Made by a program: the position numbers and the translations under genes. From Brevundimonas sp. (lineage in GTDB: Bacteria; Pseudomonadota; Alphaproteobacteria; Caulobacterales; Caulobacteraceae), in contig NZ_JACESB010000017.1 of assembly GCF_013912005.1 (NCBI RefSeq), positions 1-50,991 of the forward strand: a stretch of DNA of 50,991 nucleotides, read 5' to 3'. Shown here in pieces: positions 42,107-50,741 of this stretch (the stretch's first letter is position 1; each line of letters opens with the position of its first letter). The notes below the pieces were generated by a model. It did no database searches and was not told where the DNA came from. It saw nothing but the letters and a program-made list of their open reading frames with translations.

Positions 42107-42997
42107 ATGTCCTCTCCGATCCGCCCGCCCCTGGTCCGCGACCCCCTGCCCGATCGCCTGGCGCGCCCGGTCCGCCGGGTGATCGCCGGCCGGGTGGTGC
42201 GGCTGTTCAACGACCCCGACAAGGGGGAGCGCCCGGTGGCGCGGCGGCCCGACGGGCTGTTCGGCCCGGATTCCGTAGCCTGGCGGGTGCACGGCGACGT
42301 GACCGGGATGCTGGTCGGCGGCGTGTCGGGCCTGCTGCTGCAGATGCTGCACCCGGCCGTGCTGGCGGGCGTCTGGGACCATTCCAACTTCCGCGCCGAC
42401 ATGCACGGCCGGCTGCGGCGGACCGCCCGCTTCATCGCCGTAACCACCTATGGCGGTCGTGACGAGGCGGAGGCGGCCATCGAGCGGGTGCGGCGCATCC
42501 ATGGACGGGTCAGCGGCGTGCTGCCCGACGGCGCGCCCTACGTCGCCGACGATCCGCGGCTGCTGGCCTGGGTGCACGTGACCGAGGCGACCAGCTTCCT
42601 GAACGGCTGGCTGCGCTACGGGGAGCCCGGCATGTCGATGGCCGACCGCGACCGGTATTTCGCCGAGATGGCCGAGGTCGGGCGACGTCTGGGGGCCGAT
42701 CCGGTCCCCGGGTCGCGGCAGGAGGCGCGGGCGCTGATCCGGGCGATGCGGCCGGAGCTGAGGGTCGACGAGCGGACCCGGGAGGTGGCGCGGCTGCTGC
42801 TGTCGCGCGAGGGCGGCGATCCGGCGGCCCGCCCGCTGCGGGCCCTGATGCTGCAGGCGGGCGTCGATCTGCTGCCGGGCTGGGCGCGGCGCATGCACGG
42901 CCTGTCGTCGCCCCTCCCGGCCCGGCCGCTGGTGCGCACCGGAACCTCGGGCGTGGCGCGGACGATCCGCTGGGCCTTCGAGACGCCGTACCGGTGA
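42107..42997 (+). CDS. MpaB-type oxygenase (DUF2236) family protein
   Basis: A 296-residue protein with the DUF2236 hallmarks GPDSVAWRVHGD, LLLQMLHPAVLAGVWDHSNFRADMHGRLRRT and LLAWVHVTEATSFL, holding conserved histidines and arginines likely to bind heme or metal. Family members include the fungal MpaB oxygenase and Lcp-like (latex clearing) rubber oxygenases. No signal peptide is visible. It begins 69 bases after the monooxygenase, so it might be the third gene of the SAM-controlled operon, but a hairpin lies between. Substrate unknown. Confidence 0.82.
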   Translation: MSSPIRPPLVRDPLPDRLARPVRRVIAGRVVRLFNDPDKGERPVARRPDGLFGPDSVAWRVHGDVTGMLVGGVSGLLLQMLHPAVLAGVWDHSNFRADMHGRLRRTARFIAVTTYGGRDEAEAAIERVRRIHGRVSGVLPDGAPYVADDPRLLAWVHVTEATSFLNGWLRYGEPGMSMADRDRYFAEMAEVGRRLGADPVPGSRQEARALIRAMRPELRVDERTREVARLLLSREGGDPAARPLRALMLQAGVDLLPGWARRMHGLSSPLPARPLVRTGTSGVARTIRWAFETPYR

Positions 42998-43010
42998 GGC
43001 GCGTCGGGCG

Positions 43011-43928
43011 TCAGCCGCGCGGCCAGCCGCCGGCGCGGCTGAGGGCGCTGGGCGCGGAGCGGCCGATCCGCTCGCCGATCCAGCGGGCGGTCTCGATCAG
43101 GGCGTCGAGGTCGTAGCCGGTTTCGAAGCCCGCCCGCTCCAGCATGTAGACCAGATCCTCGGTGGCGATGTTGCCGGTCGCGCCGGGGGCGAAGGGGCAG
43201 CCCCCGATGCCGCCGACCGAGGCGTCCAGCACGTCCACCCCGGCCTCGACGCCGGCGAAGGCGTTGGCGAGCCCCGTGTTGCGCGTGTCGTGGAAGTGCA
43301 GGCGCAGCACCGCCTCCGGCGCCGCGCGGCGCGCCGCCTCGACCTTGCGGGTCACGCTCCACGGGTCGCCGACCCCGATCGTGTCGGCGAGGGCGATCTC
43401 GGCCACGCCCAGTTCGCCGATGCGGCCGACCAGATCCTCGACCTGCTGCGTCGAGACCTCGCCGTCGAACGGGCAGCCCCAGACGCAGGACAGGGTGGCG
43501 GACAGCGCGGGCGTCGCCCCGGGCTGCCCTTCGGCGTTGCGCCGGCCGGCGACGATGTCGGCCAGCATCGTCACCTGCTGGTCGACGGACAGCCCCTGGT
43601 TCTTCAGCCCGAAGCCGTCGGTCGCCGACATGGCGACGTTGACCTCGTCGACCGCCGTGCCGAGGGCGCGGTCATAGCCCTTGCCGTTCAGCACCAGGCC
43701 GATGCGGCTGCGGCCGGGGGCGGGCGGCAGGGCGGCCATGACCTCCTCCGCCCCGGCCATCTGGGGCACGTACTTCGGATGCACGAAGCTGACCGCCTCG
43801 ATGCGGCGCGCGCCAGCGGCCTCGAGGCGGCGCACCAGTTCGGCGCGGACGGCAGGCTCCAGCACGACCTTCTCGTTCTGCAGCCCGTCGCGGGGGCCGA
43901 CCTCCACGATGGTGATCGGCCGGCTCAT
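43011..43928 (-). CDS. Hydroxymethylglutaryl-CoA lyase
   Basis: Cleaves HMG-CoA to acetyl-CoA and acetoacetate, the last step of leucine breakdown; it thus complements the bkd cluster further left. The 305 residues contain the metal/acid motif EVGPRDGLQNE, HFHDTRNTGLANA with the metal-binding HxH-like pair, and the catalytic-cysteine signature GGIGGCPFAPGATGN, all typical of HMG-CoA lyases. It starts at ATG 43928, overlapping the end of the GT39 gene by 4 bases, so the two are co-translated although functionally unrelated as far as I can see. Confidence 0.92.
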   Translation of the reverse strand: MSRPITIVEVGPRDGLQNEKVVLEPAVRAELVRRLEAAGARRIEAVSFVHPKYVPQMAGAEEVMAALPPAPGRSRIGLVLNGKGYDRALGTAVDEVNVAMSATDGFGLKNQGLSVDQQVTMLADIVAGRRNAEGQPGATPALSATLSCVWGCPFDGEVSTQQVEDLVGRIGELGVAEIALADTIGVGDPWSVTRKVEAARRAAPEAVLRLHFHDTRNTGLANAFAGVEAGVDVLDASVGGIGGCPFAPGATGNIATEDLVYMLERAGFETGYDLDALIETARWIGERIGRSAPSALSRAGGWPRG

Positions 43929-45601
43929 CGGGCGCGCTCCGGGACCGGGCCGGAGTCCGGCGGGGCGTAGACAGTCAGGCGCACGTCGTCGCCCTGGGAG
44001 TAGTTGTGGCCGTTGACCACGCCGACGGTGCGGCCGGTCACCCCGAGGCGGGCGACCGCCTCGCGGAAGGGCCGCGCCTCGCGTTCCTCGACGATCGCCG
44101 GGCGACCCTGGGCCAGCGCCCGCGCCGCGCCCTCGCCGTCGGTGAGCTCGGTGTCGCGTCCGGTCAGGAAGACGAAGCTGGGCTCGTGGAATCCGGCGAT
44201 GGCCACCGGGCCGGGGCGGCCCTGGCGCGGGTGCAGGTCCGCCTGCTCCAGCACCTGCTGGAGCTGGGGCGACACGGCCAGCGGCTTCAGCTGGCGCAGG
44301 GTTCCGGCGAGGGCGCCGTGGGCGAGGACGCCGAGGGCGAGCGAGGCGATCACCGCCGGGACCGGGGCGCGGTGCAGCAGCAGGAAGGCGCCGATCAGGC
44401 CGCTGAGCACCGTAAAGACGATGGTCAGGGTGGCCCAGGTCTGGGCGGTGGAGCGTCCGAACTCGGTCAGGCCGGCGACCACCGCCGCCGCCAGCAGCAG
44501 GGCCACGAGCACGCTGAGCCCGGCCCCCGCATAGCGGGACACGCGGCCGACCGGCCGCGTCAGCGCCGCCGCCGCCAGCAGGGCCAGGGCGCCGAACACC
44601 GGCAGGTTGTAGTGGACGAGCTTGGTCGGGGTCAGCTCGAAGATCAGCCAGGCGGGCAGCAGCCAGCAGACGAGGAAGCGGACGGCGGGCTCGGCGCGGC
44701 GCGTCCAGGCGGTGGCGAGCGCCGCCGGCAGGAGCAGGGTGGCGGGGAAGAAGGTGATCGCGGCGAGGGCGAGGTAGGTCCCGGGGGGCGCGCCGTGGCT
44801 CTCGTGGCCGCCGGCCAGCTTGGGCGCCAGGTCGCCGCCGATGGCCTCGCGCCAGAAACCGCCGTCGGTGGCGATGGTGATGGCGATGCCCCACGGGCCG
44901 ACGATCAGGGCGACCAGCGCTAGGCCCCAGCCCCAGCCCAGCCGCCGAAGCCACTTCACGTCGCGATCCCACAGCGACAGCAGCAGCATCGCCGGCGCGA
45001 TCACGACGAGGCCGATCGGACCCTTGACCAGGATCGACAGGCCCAGCCCGGACCAGAACAGCAGCTTGTGGACCCGCGCGGGCGCCGCCCCGGCCCGGGT
45101 GGCGAGATAGATGCGCGCCAGGGCCGCCATGGCGAGGGTGACGGCCCCGCACAGCATGGCGTCGGTCTTGGCGATGCCGGCCTCGGTGGAGAGCAGGAAG
45201 GTCGCCCCCAGCATGGCTCCGGCCAGGAAGCCGGCCCTCCGGCCGAACATGGCCCCGCCGACCCAGGCGCAGGCCGCCGCCGCCAGCATGGCCCCGAGGA
45301 TGGAGGGGATCCGGTACGGCTGGATGGCGCGGCTCTCGACGCCGGTGGTCGCCGCGACCGCCGCGGCCTGCATCCAGTAGATGCCCACCGGCTTCTTCCA
45401 GCGCGGTTCGTCCTGGAAGCGGATGTCGACGTAGTCGCCGGTCTCCAGCATCTGCGAGGTGGCCTGGGCGTAGCGGCTCTCGTCCCGGTCGAGCGGCGGC
45501 AGCAGGGCCAGCACCGGCAGGCCGGCGAGCAGGGCGACCAGGGCCGCCATGAGCGGCCCCCGCCAGCCGGCGATGTAGCGGTCGAGATCGGGTCGCGTCA
45601 T
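43925..45601 (-). CDS. GT39-type (ArnT-like) membrane glycosyltransferase
   Basis: A 558-residue inner-membrane enzyme with 10-12 hydrophobic helices. The luminal first loop DRDESRYAQATSQMLETGDYV with FQDEPRWKKPVGIYWMQ is the classical ArnT/PMT signature (acidic catalytic pair and substrate-binding loop). Such enzymes transfer a sugar from undecaprenyl phosphate to lipid A, protein or polysaccharide. A divergent GT2 gene starts 79 bases upstream and resembles enzymes that make the undecaprenyl-phosphate donor, suggesting one pathway. Overlaps the HMG-CoA lyase start by 4 bases. Confidence 0.88.
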   Translation of the reverse strand: MTRPDLDRYIAGWRGPLMAALVALLAGLPVLALLPPLDRDESRYAQATSQMLETGDYVDIRFQDEPRWKKPVGIYWMQAAAVAATTGVESRAIQPYRIPSILGAMLAAAACAWVGGAMFGRRAGFLAGAMLGATFLLSTEAGIAKTDAMLCGAVTLAMAALARIYLATRAGAAPARVHKLLFWSGLGLSILVKGPIGLVVIAPAMLLLSLWDRDVKWLRRLGWGWGLALVALIVGPWGIAITIATDGGFWREAIGGDLAPKLAGGHESHGAPPGTYLALAAITFFPATLLLPAALATAWTRRAEPAVRFLVCWLLPAWLIFELTPTKLVHYNLPVFGALALLAAAALTRPVGRVSRYAGAGLSVLVALLLAAAVVAGLTEFGRSTAQTWATLTIVFTVLSGLIGAFLLLHRAPVPAVIASLALGVLAHGALAGTLRQLKPLAVSPQLQQVLEQADLHPRQGRPGPVAIAGFHEPSFVFLTGRDTELTDGEGAARALAQGRPAIVEEREARPFREAVARLGVTGRTVGVVNGHNYSQGDDVRLTVYAPPDSGPVPERAR

Positions 45602-45680
45602 GACCGACTTCCTACCACGGCGATTCCGGGCGCGTCAGCCATGCCTCCCGCCCGACGATGAAACCGGCTAGACAGCGGCC

Positions 45681-46409
45681 ATGACCGAGACCGTTCCCGA
45701 CATTTCCGTCGTCGTTCCCGTCCACGACGAGGAGGGGGCGGCCGGTCCCCTGGCCCGCGAGATCGCGACCGCCTTCGCCGGCCGGTCGTTCGAGATGGTG
45801 TTCGTCGACGACGCCTCCCGCGACGCCACCCTGGCGGAGCTGCGGGCGCTGATGCCGGAGCTGCCGACGCTGCGGGTGTTGAGCCATGCGCAGAACGCGG
45901 GGCAGAGCCGGGCCGTGCGAACCGGGGTGCTGGCGGCGCGGGCGCCGATCGTGGTCACGCTCGACGGCGACGGCCAGAACCCGCCCGCCGACGCGCCGCG
46001 GCTGGTCGACCTGTTGCTGGCCTCGCCCGCCACCGTGGCGCTGGTCGGCGGGCGCCGGGCGCAGCGGCAGGACTCCGAGGCCAAGCGCTGGGCCTCGCGC
46101 TGGGCCAACCGCATCCGAAAGCGGCTGCTGGCGGACGACGCTGACGACACCGGCTGCGGCCTGAAGGCCTTCCGCCGCGACGTCTTCCTGCGCCTGCCCT
46201 ACTTCGATCACATCCACCGCTACCTGCCGGCGCTGGTGATCCGCGAGGGGTTCGAGAACCGCTATCTGGACGTCGGCCACCGCCACCGCGAGACCGGGCG
46301 GTCGAAGTACACCAACTGGGGGCGGCTGGTGGCCTCGCTGTCCGATCTGGCCGGGGTGATGTGGCTGAAGCGCCGGTCGCGCCGGCCCGGAGCGATCAGC
46401 GAATTCTGA
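45681..46409 (+). CDS. GT2-family glycosyltransferase, polyprenyl-phosphate-sugar synthase-like
   Basis: A 242-residue GT-A enzyme. ISVVVPVHDEEG, VFVDDASRDATLAEL (DDAS donor loop), VVTLDGDGQNPPAD (DGD metal/donor site) and the RHRETGRSKYTNWGRL region are typical of dolichol-phosphate mannosyltransferase/ArnC-like enzymes. No C-terminal membrane helices are present, unlike full ArnC. It would make a polyprenyl-phosphate-linked sugar for the divergent GT39 enzyme (inference from pairing). Confidence 0.88.
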   Translation: MTETVPDISVVVPVHDEEGAAGPLAREIATAFAGRSFEMVFVDDASRDATLAELRALMPELPTLRVLSHAQNAGQSRAVRTGVLAARAPIVVTLDGDGQNPPADAPRLVDLLLASPATVALVGGRRAQRQDSEAKRWASRWANRIRKRLLADDADDTGCGLKAFRRDVFLRLPYFDHIHRYLPALVIREGFENRYLDVGHRHRETGRSKYTNWGRLVASLSDLAGVMWLKRRSRRPGAISEF

Positions 46410-46512
46410 GGTTCGCCTGACAGGCGAGGGGGCGTAGCGGCGCGCGCCGAAGCGGGCTATTCATCGTTAACAAGCGCGGCCGTGGGCGGCCGCCCGCCGC
46501 TGGAGCCTGGTC

Positions 46513-46956
46513 ATGCTGATCGCCCTGCCGCTGCTGCTGATCCCGGTGGTCCTGTACAACATCGTGGTCCTGTCCAGCCTCATCGGGGGCGGCAGCGACG
46601 CCGCCCTCGCCGCGGGCGGGGCGGACGCCATCCTGCGGGATCCGATGTTCTCGATCCCGATGGCCTCGGGGACCAGCTGGAACGTCGGGGCCGGCGACCT
46701 GATCCTGCTGCTGGCGCTGATCCTGCTGTTCTTCGAGCTGCTCAAGTCGACGTCCAGCCAGAAGGTGGCGATCGTCAATCACGCCCTGTCGATGATCCTG
46801 TTCGTCGCCGTGCTGGTGGAGTTCCTGCTGATCCGCGGCTTCGCCACCTCGACCTTCTTCCTGATCGTGGTGATGGTCATGCTGGACGTGCTGGCGGGAT
46901 TCATCGTCACCATCATCTCGGCCCGCAAGGACCTCGACTTCGGCGGAGTCGCCTGA
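46513..46956 (+). CDS. Four-helix membrane protein, unknown function
   Basis: A 147-residue protein with a hydrophobic N-terminus (IALPLLLIPVVLYNIVVLSS), a polar loop (residues 26-58), then three closely spaced helices (DLILLLALILLFFELLK, AIVNHALSMILFVAVLVEFLL, STFFLIVVMVMLDVLAGFIV). The KSTSSQK loop between helices 2 and 3 is conserved-looking. I recognise no domain. GGAG upstream of ATG 46513 supports expression. It stands alone after the GT2 gene. Confidence 0.75.
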   Translation: MLIALPLLLIPVVLYNIVVLSSLIGGGSDAALAAGGADAILRDPMFSIPMASGTSWNVGAGDLILLLALILLFFELLKSTSSQKVAIVNHALSMILFVAVLVEFLLIRGFATSTFFLIVVMVMLDVLAGFIVTIISARKDLDFGGVA

Positions 46957-46957
46957 G

Positions 46958-47026
46958 TCAGCTGAAGCCGACGAAGATCAGGGCCACGACGAGGACGTCG
47001 ATGGTGCGGGTCAGGAAGGTCAGCAT
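46958..47026 (-). CDS. Possible 22-residue small membrane peptide
   Basis: A complete mini-frame (MLTFLTRTIDVLVVALIFVGFS) that is one hydrophobic helix with a short polar start. It ends 1 base after the opposing membrane-protein gene. Its ribosome binding site is poor (only GGA), so it is listed as tentative; a chance frame in GC-rich DNA would less often be this uniformly hydrophobic. Confidence 0.25.
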   Translation of the reverse strand: MLTFLTRTIDVLVVALIFVGFS

Positions 47027-47085
47027 GGCGGCGGTCCGGAAACGGGCGTGATGCCGTCCGGTTCAGCAAGGACCGTGCCGCCGGC

Positions 47086-47433
47086 TCAGATGTCGGTGTC
47101 CTCGGTGCGTCCCGGCTTCGGGCGCCGGTCGGCGGGCCCCGACCAGCGGGTCTCCAGATAGGCGGCGCGGGCCGCGTCCAGCACCGGCGGTCCGCCCTTC
47201 AGCCCGCGGCGCTGCCCGGACTGGCCCATCAGCTGGGCGGCGAAGACGGCGCCGCCGGCGTCCGCGGCGGGGGCCGGGGCAGGTCTTGCCGGGGGGGCGG
47301 CAGCTTCCGCCGCGGGCGCGGCGGGGACCAGGGCGCGGGAGGCGGAGCCGGCCCGGCGTTCGGCCGTGCGGCGCTCGGCGGCGCGGCGGTCGCGGCGGCC
47401 GACCGGGGCGACGGGCGTGACCTCGTCGCTCAC
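47086..47433 (-). CDS. Hypothetical protein coupled to phaR
   Basis: A 115-residue Ala/Arg/Pro-rich protein. A basic, disordered N-terminal half (GRRDRRAAERRTAERRAG) is followed by a more regular C-terminus with FAAQLMGQSGQRRGLKGGPPVLDAARAAYLETRWSG, which looks like the conserved part. The function is unknown. Its GTG start at 47433 overlaps the phaR stop in GTGA, so it is translated with PhaR and may serve polyhydroxyalkanoate metabolism. Longer forms open into the phaR frame and are unlikely. Confidence 0.65.
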   Translation of the reverse strand: MSDEVTPVAPVGRRDRRAAERRTAERRAGSASRALVPAAPAAEAAAPPARPAPAPAADAGGAVFAAQLMGQSGQRRGLKGGPPVLDAARAAYLETRWSGPADRRPKPGRTEDTDI

Positions 47434-48023
47434 GACTTCGACAGCCGGTCGAGCTGGGCCCGCATCTCGTCCATCTGGCGGCGCATCTCGGCCAAGGGGT
47501 CGGCGTCCGCCTCGGCGGCCGGCTTCGCGGCCGCGGCGGGCGGCGGCGCGGCGGCGGCTCCGCCGAAGCCCGGCCACATCTTCATGGCCTCGGTGAACAG
47601 GGCCATGTTCCGGCGGGCCATCTCGTCGAGCAGGCCGGCGCCGGGCGCGGCCCCGAACGCCTTGGTGAACTGGCTGCGGATCTGCTCCTGCTGGCGGGCG
47701 AAGTTGTCGAGCGACATCTCCAGGTAGCCGGGCAGCACGCCCTGCATCTGGCCGCCGTAGAAGCCGATCAGCTGGCGCAGGAACTGGACGGGGAGCAGGG
47801 CCTCGCCGCGGCTCTCCTCCTCGAAGATGATCTGGGTGAGGATCTGGCGGGTCAGGTCCTCGTTGGTGCGGGCGTCGTAAACCACGAAGTCGACACCTTC
47901 GCGCACCATGCGGGCAAGGTCCTCGAGCGTGACGTAGGCGCTGCTGGCGGTGTTGTAGAGACGCCGGTTGGCGTATTTCTTGATGACGACCGTCTCGTCG
48001 CTCGCGGACTTCCTGTCAGCCAC
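47430..48023 (-). CDS. phaR: Polyhydroxyalkanoate synthesis repressor PhaR
   Basis: A 197-residue regulator. Its N-terminal PHB-accumulation regulatory domain (VVIKKYANRRLYNTASSAYVTLEDLARMVREG) and the repeat region with QFLRQLIGFYGGQMQGVLPGYLEMSL are diagnostic. PhaR binds both DNA and PHB granules and releases phasin gene repression when polymer is made. The start is GTG at 48023. A Pro/Ala-rich linker precedes a short C-terminal coiled coil (LAEMRRQMDEMRAQLDRL). No phaC or phasin gene is in the window. Confidence 0.94.
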   Translation of the reverse strand: MADRKSASDETVVIKKYANRRLYNTASSAYVTLEDLARMVREGVDFVVYDARTNEDLTRQILTQIIFEEESRGEALLPVQFLRQLIGFYGGQMQGVLPGYLEMSLDNFARQQEQIRSQFTKAFGAAPGAGLLDEMARRNMALFTEAMKMWPGFGGAAAAPPPAAAAKPAAEADADPLAEMRRQMDEMRAQLDRLSKS

Positions 48024-48079
48024 CCGTCGTCCCCCAAGCTGTTGCGCCGCGTCACTTTCCGCGCTGCGGGCGCGAAAGT

Positions 48080-48790
48080 CTAGCCGACGCCGGGGGCCAG
48101 CACGACGCCGACGAGGACGGCGGCCCAGTGGACCGTGGCGCCGGTAACGACGAAGCCGTGCCAGATGGCGCGGCGGAACTTCACCTGCGGGCTGATGAAG
48201 ACGAACACCCCGGCGGTGTAGATCAGGCCGCCGGCCACCAGCAGGCCGAGCGCCAGCGGGTGCACGGTGTCCATCATCGGCCGCAGGGCGATCACCGCCA
48301 GCCAGCCGAAGGCCACGTAGACGGCGCTCCAGATGGCGTCGGACAGGCGCGGCAGCACCACCTTGGCCAAGGCGCCGCCGAGGCCGATGGCCCACACCAG
48401 CAGGGTGAAGCCGATGGCCCAGCCGCCCTCGAACCGCTGGGTGGTGAAGGGGGTGTAGCTGCCCGCGATCATCAGGAAGATGGCGGCCTCGTCGAGGCGG
48501 CGCAGCACCGGCCGGGCGGGGCAGGGGCGGGTCAGGTTGTAGACCGTCGAGGCCGTCAGCATGGCGATCAGGCACAGGGCGTAGACGGCCGTGGCCGCGA
48601 CCGCGCCGATGCCCGAGTACAGCGCGGCCAGCACCGCCAGCACCACCCCGCCGACCGCGGCCAGGGTCAGGCCGACGACGTGGACCACCAGGTCGGCGGT
48701 CTTCTCCGCATCCGTCCGGTAGTGCTCGATCATGTCGAGCTCATCGGGGGTGCAGACGTGCCGTTTCAGCGCTTTCAGGTGCATGAGCAT
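48080..48790 (-). CDS. TrhA/hemolysin III family (PAQR-like) membrane protein
   Basis: A 236-residue protein with seven hydrophobic helices. HVVGLTLAAVGG, STVYNLTRP, LDEAAIFLMIAGSYTPF and HGFVVTGATVHW carry the conserved Ser/Asp/His set that binds zinc in PAQR-type hydrolases. Bacterial members influence membrane lipid homeostasis; hemolysis in the name comes from a Bacillus homologue. It starts at ATG 48790 and lies 57 bases upstream of phaR on the same strand. Confidence 0.9.
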   Translation of the reverse strand: MLMHLKALKRHVCTPDELDMIEHYRTDAEKTADLVVHVVGLTLAAVGGVVLAVLAALYSGIGAVAATAVYALCLIAMLTASTVYNLTRPCPARPVLRRLDEAAIFLMIAGSYTPFTTQRFEGGWAIGFTLLVWAIGLGGALAKVVLPRLSDAIWSAVYVAFGWLAVIALRPMMDTVHPLALGLLVAGGLIYTAGVFVFISPQVKFRRAIWHGFVVTGATVHWAAVLVGVVLAPGVG

Positions 48791-48872
48791 GGCCTGTCAA
48801 AAGCGGGACCCGCCCGCTTCGTTCCGACAGGATAATCAGAAGCCGGTGACCAGGGGGTGAATCGCATGCGGA

Positions 48873-49157
48873 TCACTGCGCCGCGGGCCCGCCCTCGGCG
48901 GGGCTGAGGCCGCGTTCGTCCTGCGGCTTGTAGGCGTCGCCCGTGCCGGTGGCGCCGGGCTGCGCCGGGACGGCGCCGGCGTCGGGCGGGGGGATTTCGG
49001 CCGGCTGGACGGCGGCGGCGCGGGCGTCGTCGGCGGCGGTTTCGGCGTCAGCGCTCCAGCGGAACCAGATGTAGGCGCCGACGGCGACGAACAGGACGAT
49101 CAGGCCGACGACGGCGAGGCCGTTGAGGCGGGGCGAGCGGCGGGGGGTCTCGGTCAT
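48873..49157 (-). CDS. Single-helix membrane protein, unknown function
   Basis: A 94-residue protein: short basic N-terminus (TETPRRSPRLNG), one membrane helix (LAVVGLIVLFVAVGAYIWFRW), then an acidic Pro/Ala-rich tail likely outside the membrane. No known domain. It follows the lipoprotein gene on the same strand after 64 bases. Confidence 0.65.
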   Translation of the reverse strand: MTETPRRSPRLNGLAVVGLIVLFVAVGAYIWFRWSADAETAADDARAAAVQPAEIPPPDAGAVPAQPGATGTGDAYKPQDERGLSPAEGGPAAQ

Positions 49158-49221
49158 GGACGGCTCCGGTCGGGGTTCCCACCGGAAACAACGGCGCGGC
49201 CGGCCCCGTTCCCCCGGGCGG

Positions 49222-49824
49222 TCAGCGGAAGATGCAGCTGGCCCCGGCCCAGAGGCCGGTGACGCGGGCGTCGTCGCCGGTCCCCGACAGGGTCCCGTAG
49301 ATCTCGCCGGCGGCGAACTCCGGCCCGATGCTGTCCTCGCGGATCTGCGCCTCGGGGTAGGCCGCCTTCAGCTCGGCCACGGTCGAGCCGACGCCGATCC
49401 CGGCCAGGGTGGTGAAGCCGCGGGGCGCGCCGTCGCCGGCGGTCCAGCCGGCGAGGCGGCCGTCGGCGAAGACGAACTGCAGGTCGTCGCCCCAGTCGGC
49501 GAAGGTCAGCGGACCGACCGGGCATTCGGCGTTGGCGCCGCGGGTCGGCGCCTGGCCGCCGCGCATCTGGCTCATGGCCGAGACGACGTCGGCCTCGGGC
49601 ATGCCGAAGGCGAACTTCAGCGCCGTGCCGCGGCCGCCGGGGTTGGCCGGGGTGACGCCGTCGGCCTCGAGCAGGGCCTCGCCCGGCGCGTCGGGGGCCG
49701 GGCGTCCGTCCGCGGCCGCGGCGGAGGCCTCGGCCGGGGCGTCGGCGGGCGGCGGGGCGGACGGCTGGCAGGCCGCCAGCGCCAGGGCGACGAAGGGGAG
49801 GGGGAGCAGGCGGGCGTGTCTCAT
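49222..49824 (-). CDS. Putative lipoprotein, unknown function
   Basis: A 200-residue exported protein with a lipobox (LALAAC near residue 19) and a Pro/Ala-rich spacer up to about residue 65. The folded part starts GTALKFAFGMPEADVVSAMS and ends ARVTGLWAGASCIF. The stretch GIGVGSTVAELKAAYPEAQI looks like repeated short sensor-type folds, and there is a later cysteine pair. I do not recognise the family. Bases 49570-49639 of this gene recur inverted at the window's right edge. Confidence 0.7.
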   Translation of the reverse strand: MRHARLLPLPFVALALAACQPSAPPPADAPAEASAAAADGRPAPDAPGEALLEADGVTPANPGGRGTALKFAFGMPEADVVSAMSQMRGGQAPTRGANAECPVGPLTFADWGDDLQFVFADGRLAGWTAGDGAPRGFTTLAGIGVGSTVAELKAAYPEAQIREDSIGPEFAAGEIYGTLSGTGDDARVTGLWAGASCIFR

Positions 49825-49868
49825 GCGGTCACGCTAACGCCGTTTTGCGACAGGCGCGAGTCGCCCGG

Positions 49869-50060
49869 TCAGTCGCCCGGATCGCGGTCGAAGCCCTCGA
49901 TCTGGCGGTCGCCGCGGCGCAGGTCGATGTGGCTGAAGTCGTGGGTGAGCAGCAGCCGCATGCGGGCCAGCTCGCGCGCCTCCTCGACATCGGCGGCGTC
50001 CAGCGGCTCGTCCTCCGGCGGGCGGCCGGCGCGGTGCAGGCGCAGGGTGAAACGCGACAT
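49869..50060 (-). CDS. Small protein, paralogue 1
   Basis: A 63-residue acidic protein with SRFTLRLHRAG, DEPLDAADVEEARELARMRLLL and HIDLRRGDRQIEGFDRDPG. It is clearly related, end to end, to the product at 50547-50741. The fold appears to be beta strand, helix, beta strand. Function unknown. ATG 50060 is used. It lies downstream of the TM protein gene on the opposite strand. Confidence 0.6.
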   Translation of the reverse strand: MSRFTLRLHRAGRPPEDEPLDAADVEEARELARMRLLLTHDFSHIDLRRGDRQIEGFDRDPGD

Positions 50061-50281
50061 GGCGGCCTCCCTGTTGGAAGCGGACGGACGGACGGCGCAG
50101 GGCCGGACAGGTCGCAGGGGGCGCGGCCCCGAACCGCGAACGGGCAAAGCCTAACACCCGTGTCGGGCGAACGTCGAATCACGAGCCGGGTGATCGCAAC
50201 GTCGGGCAAGCGACAGACGGCTGCGGACGGACGGAACGACGGGCGGCCAGCGCCATTCTTACCAGAACGAAGGAGACCCCT

Positions 50282-50521
50282 ATGCGCACCCGTTTCGCCA
50301 TCGCCGCCCTGATCTGGCCGATGATCCAGGCCGTGCTGTTCGGGGTCGGCGTGGTCGCCCTGCTGGCGGCGCCGCTGAGCCCGTCGGAGCTGCTCACCGC
50401 CGTCTGGTGGATGATCGCCGCCACCTGCGCGATCTCGACGCCGCTGGCCTGGGGCATGGCCCCGTGGCTGCGCCTGCGCGACCGGCCGCATCCGCAGCGC
50501 TGGAGCCGCCCGGGCGCCTGA
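50282..50521 (+). CDS. Small two-helix membrane protein, unknown function
   Basis: A 79-residue protein with two membrane helices (ALIWPMIQAVLFGVGVVALLAA and AVWWMIAATCAISTPLAWGMAP) and a basic C-terminal tail. AAGGAG lies 7 bases before ATG 50282, a good ribosome binding site. No known domain. It sits between two paralogous small genes on the other strand. Confidence 0.65.
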   Translation: MRTRFAIAALIWPMIQAVLFGVGVVALLAAPLSPSELLTAVWWMIAATCAISTPLAWGMAPWLRLRDRPHPQRWSRPGA

Positions 50522-50546
50522 GGCCCCGCGCCGGCCCCTCGCCGGC

Positions 50547-50741
50547 TCAGGCCAGGCTGTCGCGCTCCAGCACCTCCAGCGCCTCGCCGCCGCGGTGCAG
50601 TTCGACGCGGCTGTAGTCGCGGGTGAGCAGCAGGCGGACGCGGGCGAGCTCGCGCGCCTCGGCCAGTTCGAGCACGTCGAGGGGCTCGTCGACAGGGTCG
50701 AGGCCGGCGAGATGGTGCAGACGCAGGCTGAATTTGGACAC
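50547..50741 (-). CDS. Small protein, paralogue 2
   Basis: A 64-residue protein (SKFSLRLHHLAG, DEPLDVLELAEARELARVRLLL, RVELHRGGEALEVLERD) that matches the product of 49869-50060 over its whole length with many conservative changes. The start is GTG at 50741. The pair, separated by a membrane-protein gene, looks like an old local duplication. Function unknown. Confidence 0.6.
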   Translation of the reverse strand: MSKFSLRLHHLAGLDPVDEPLDVLELAEARELARVRLLLTRDYSRVELHRGGEALEVLERDSLA

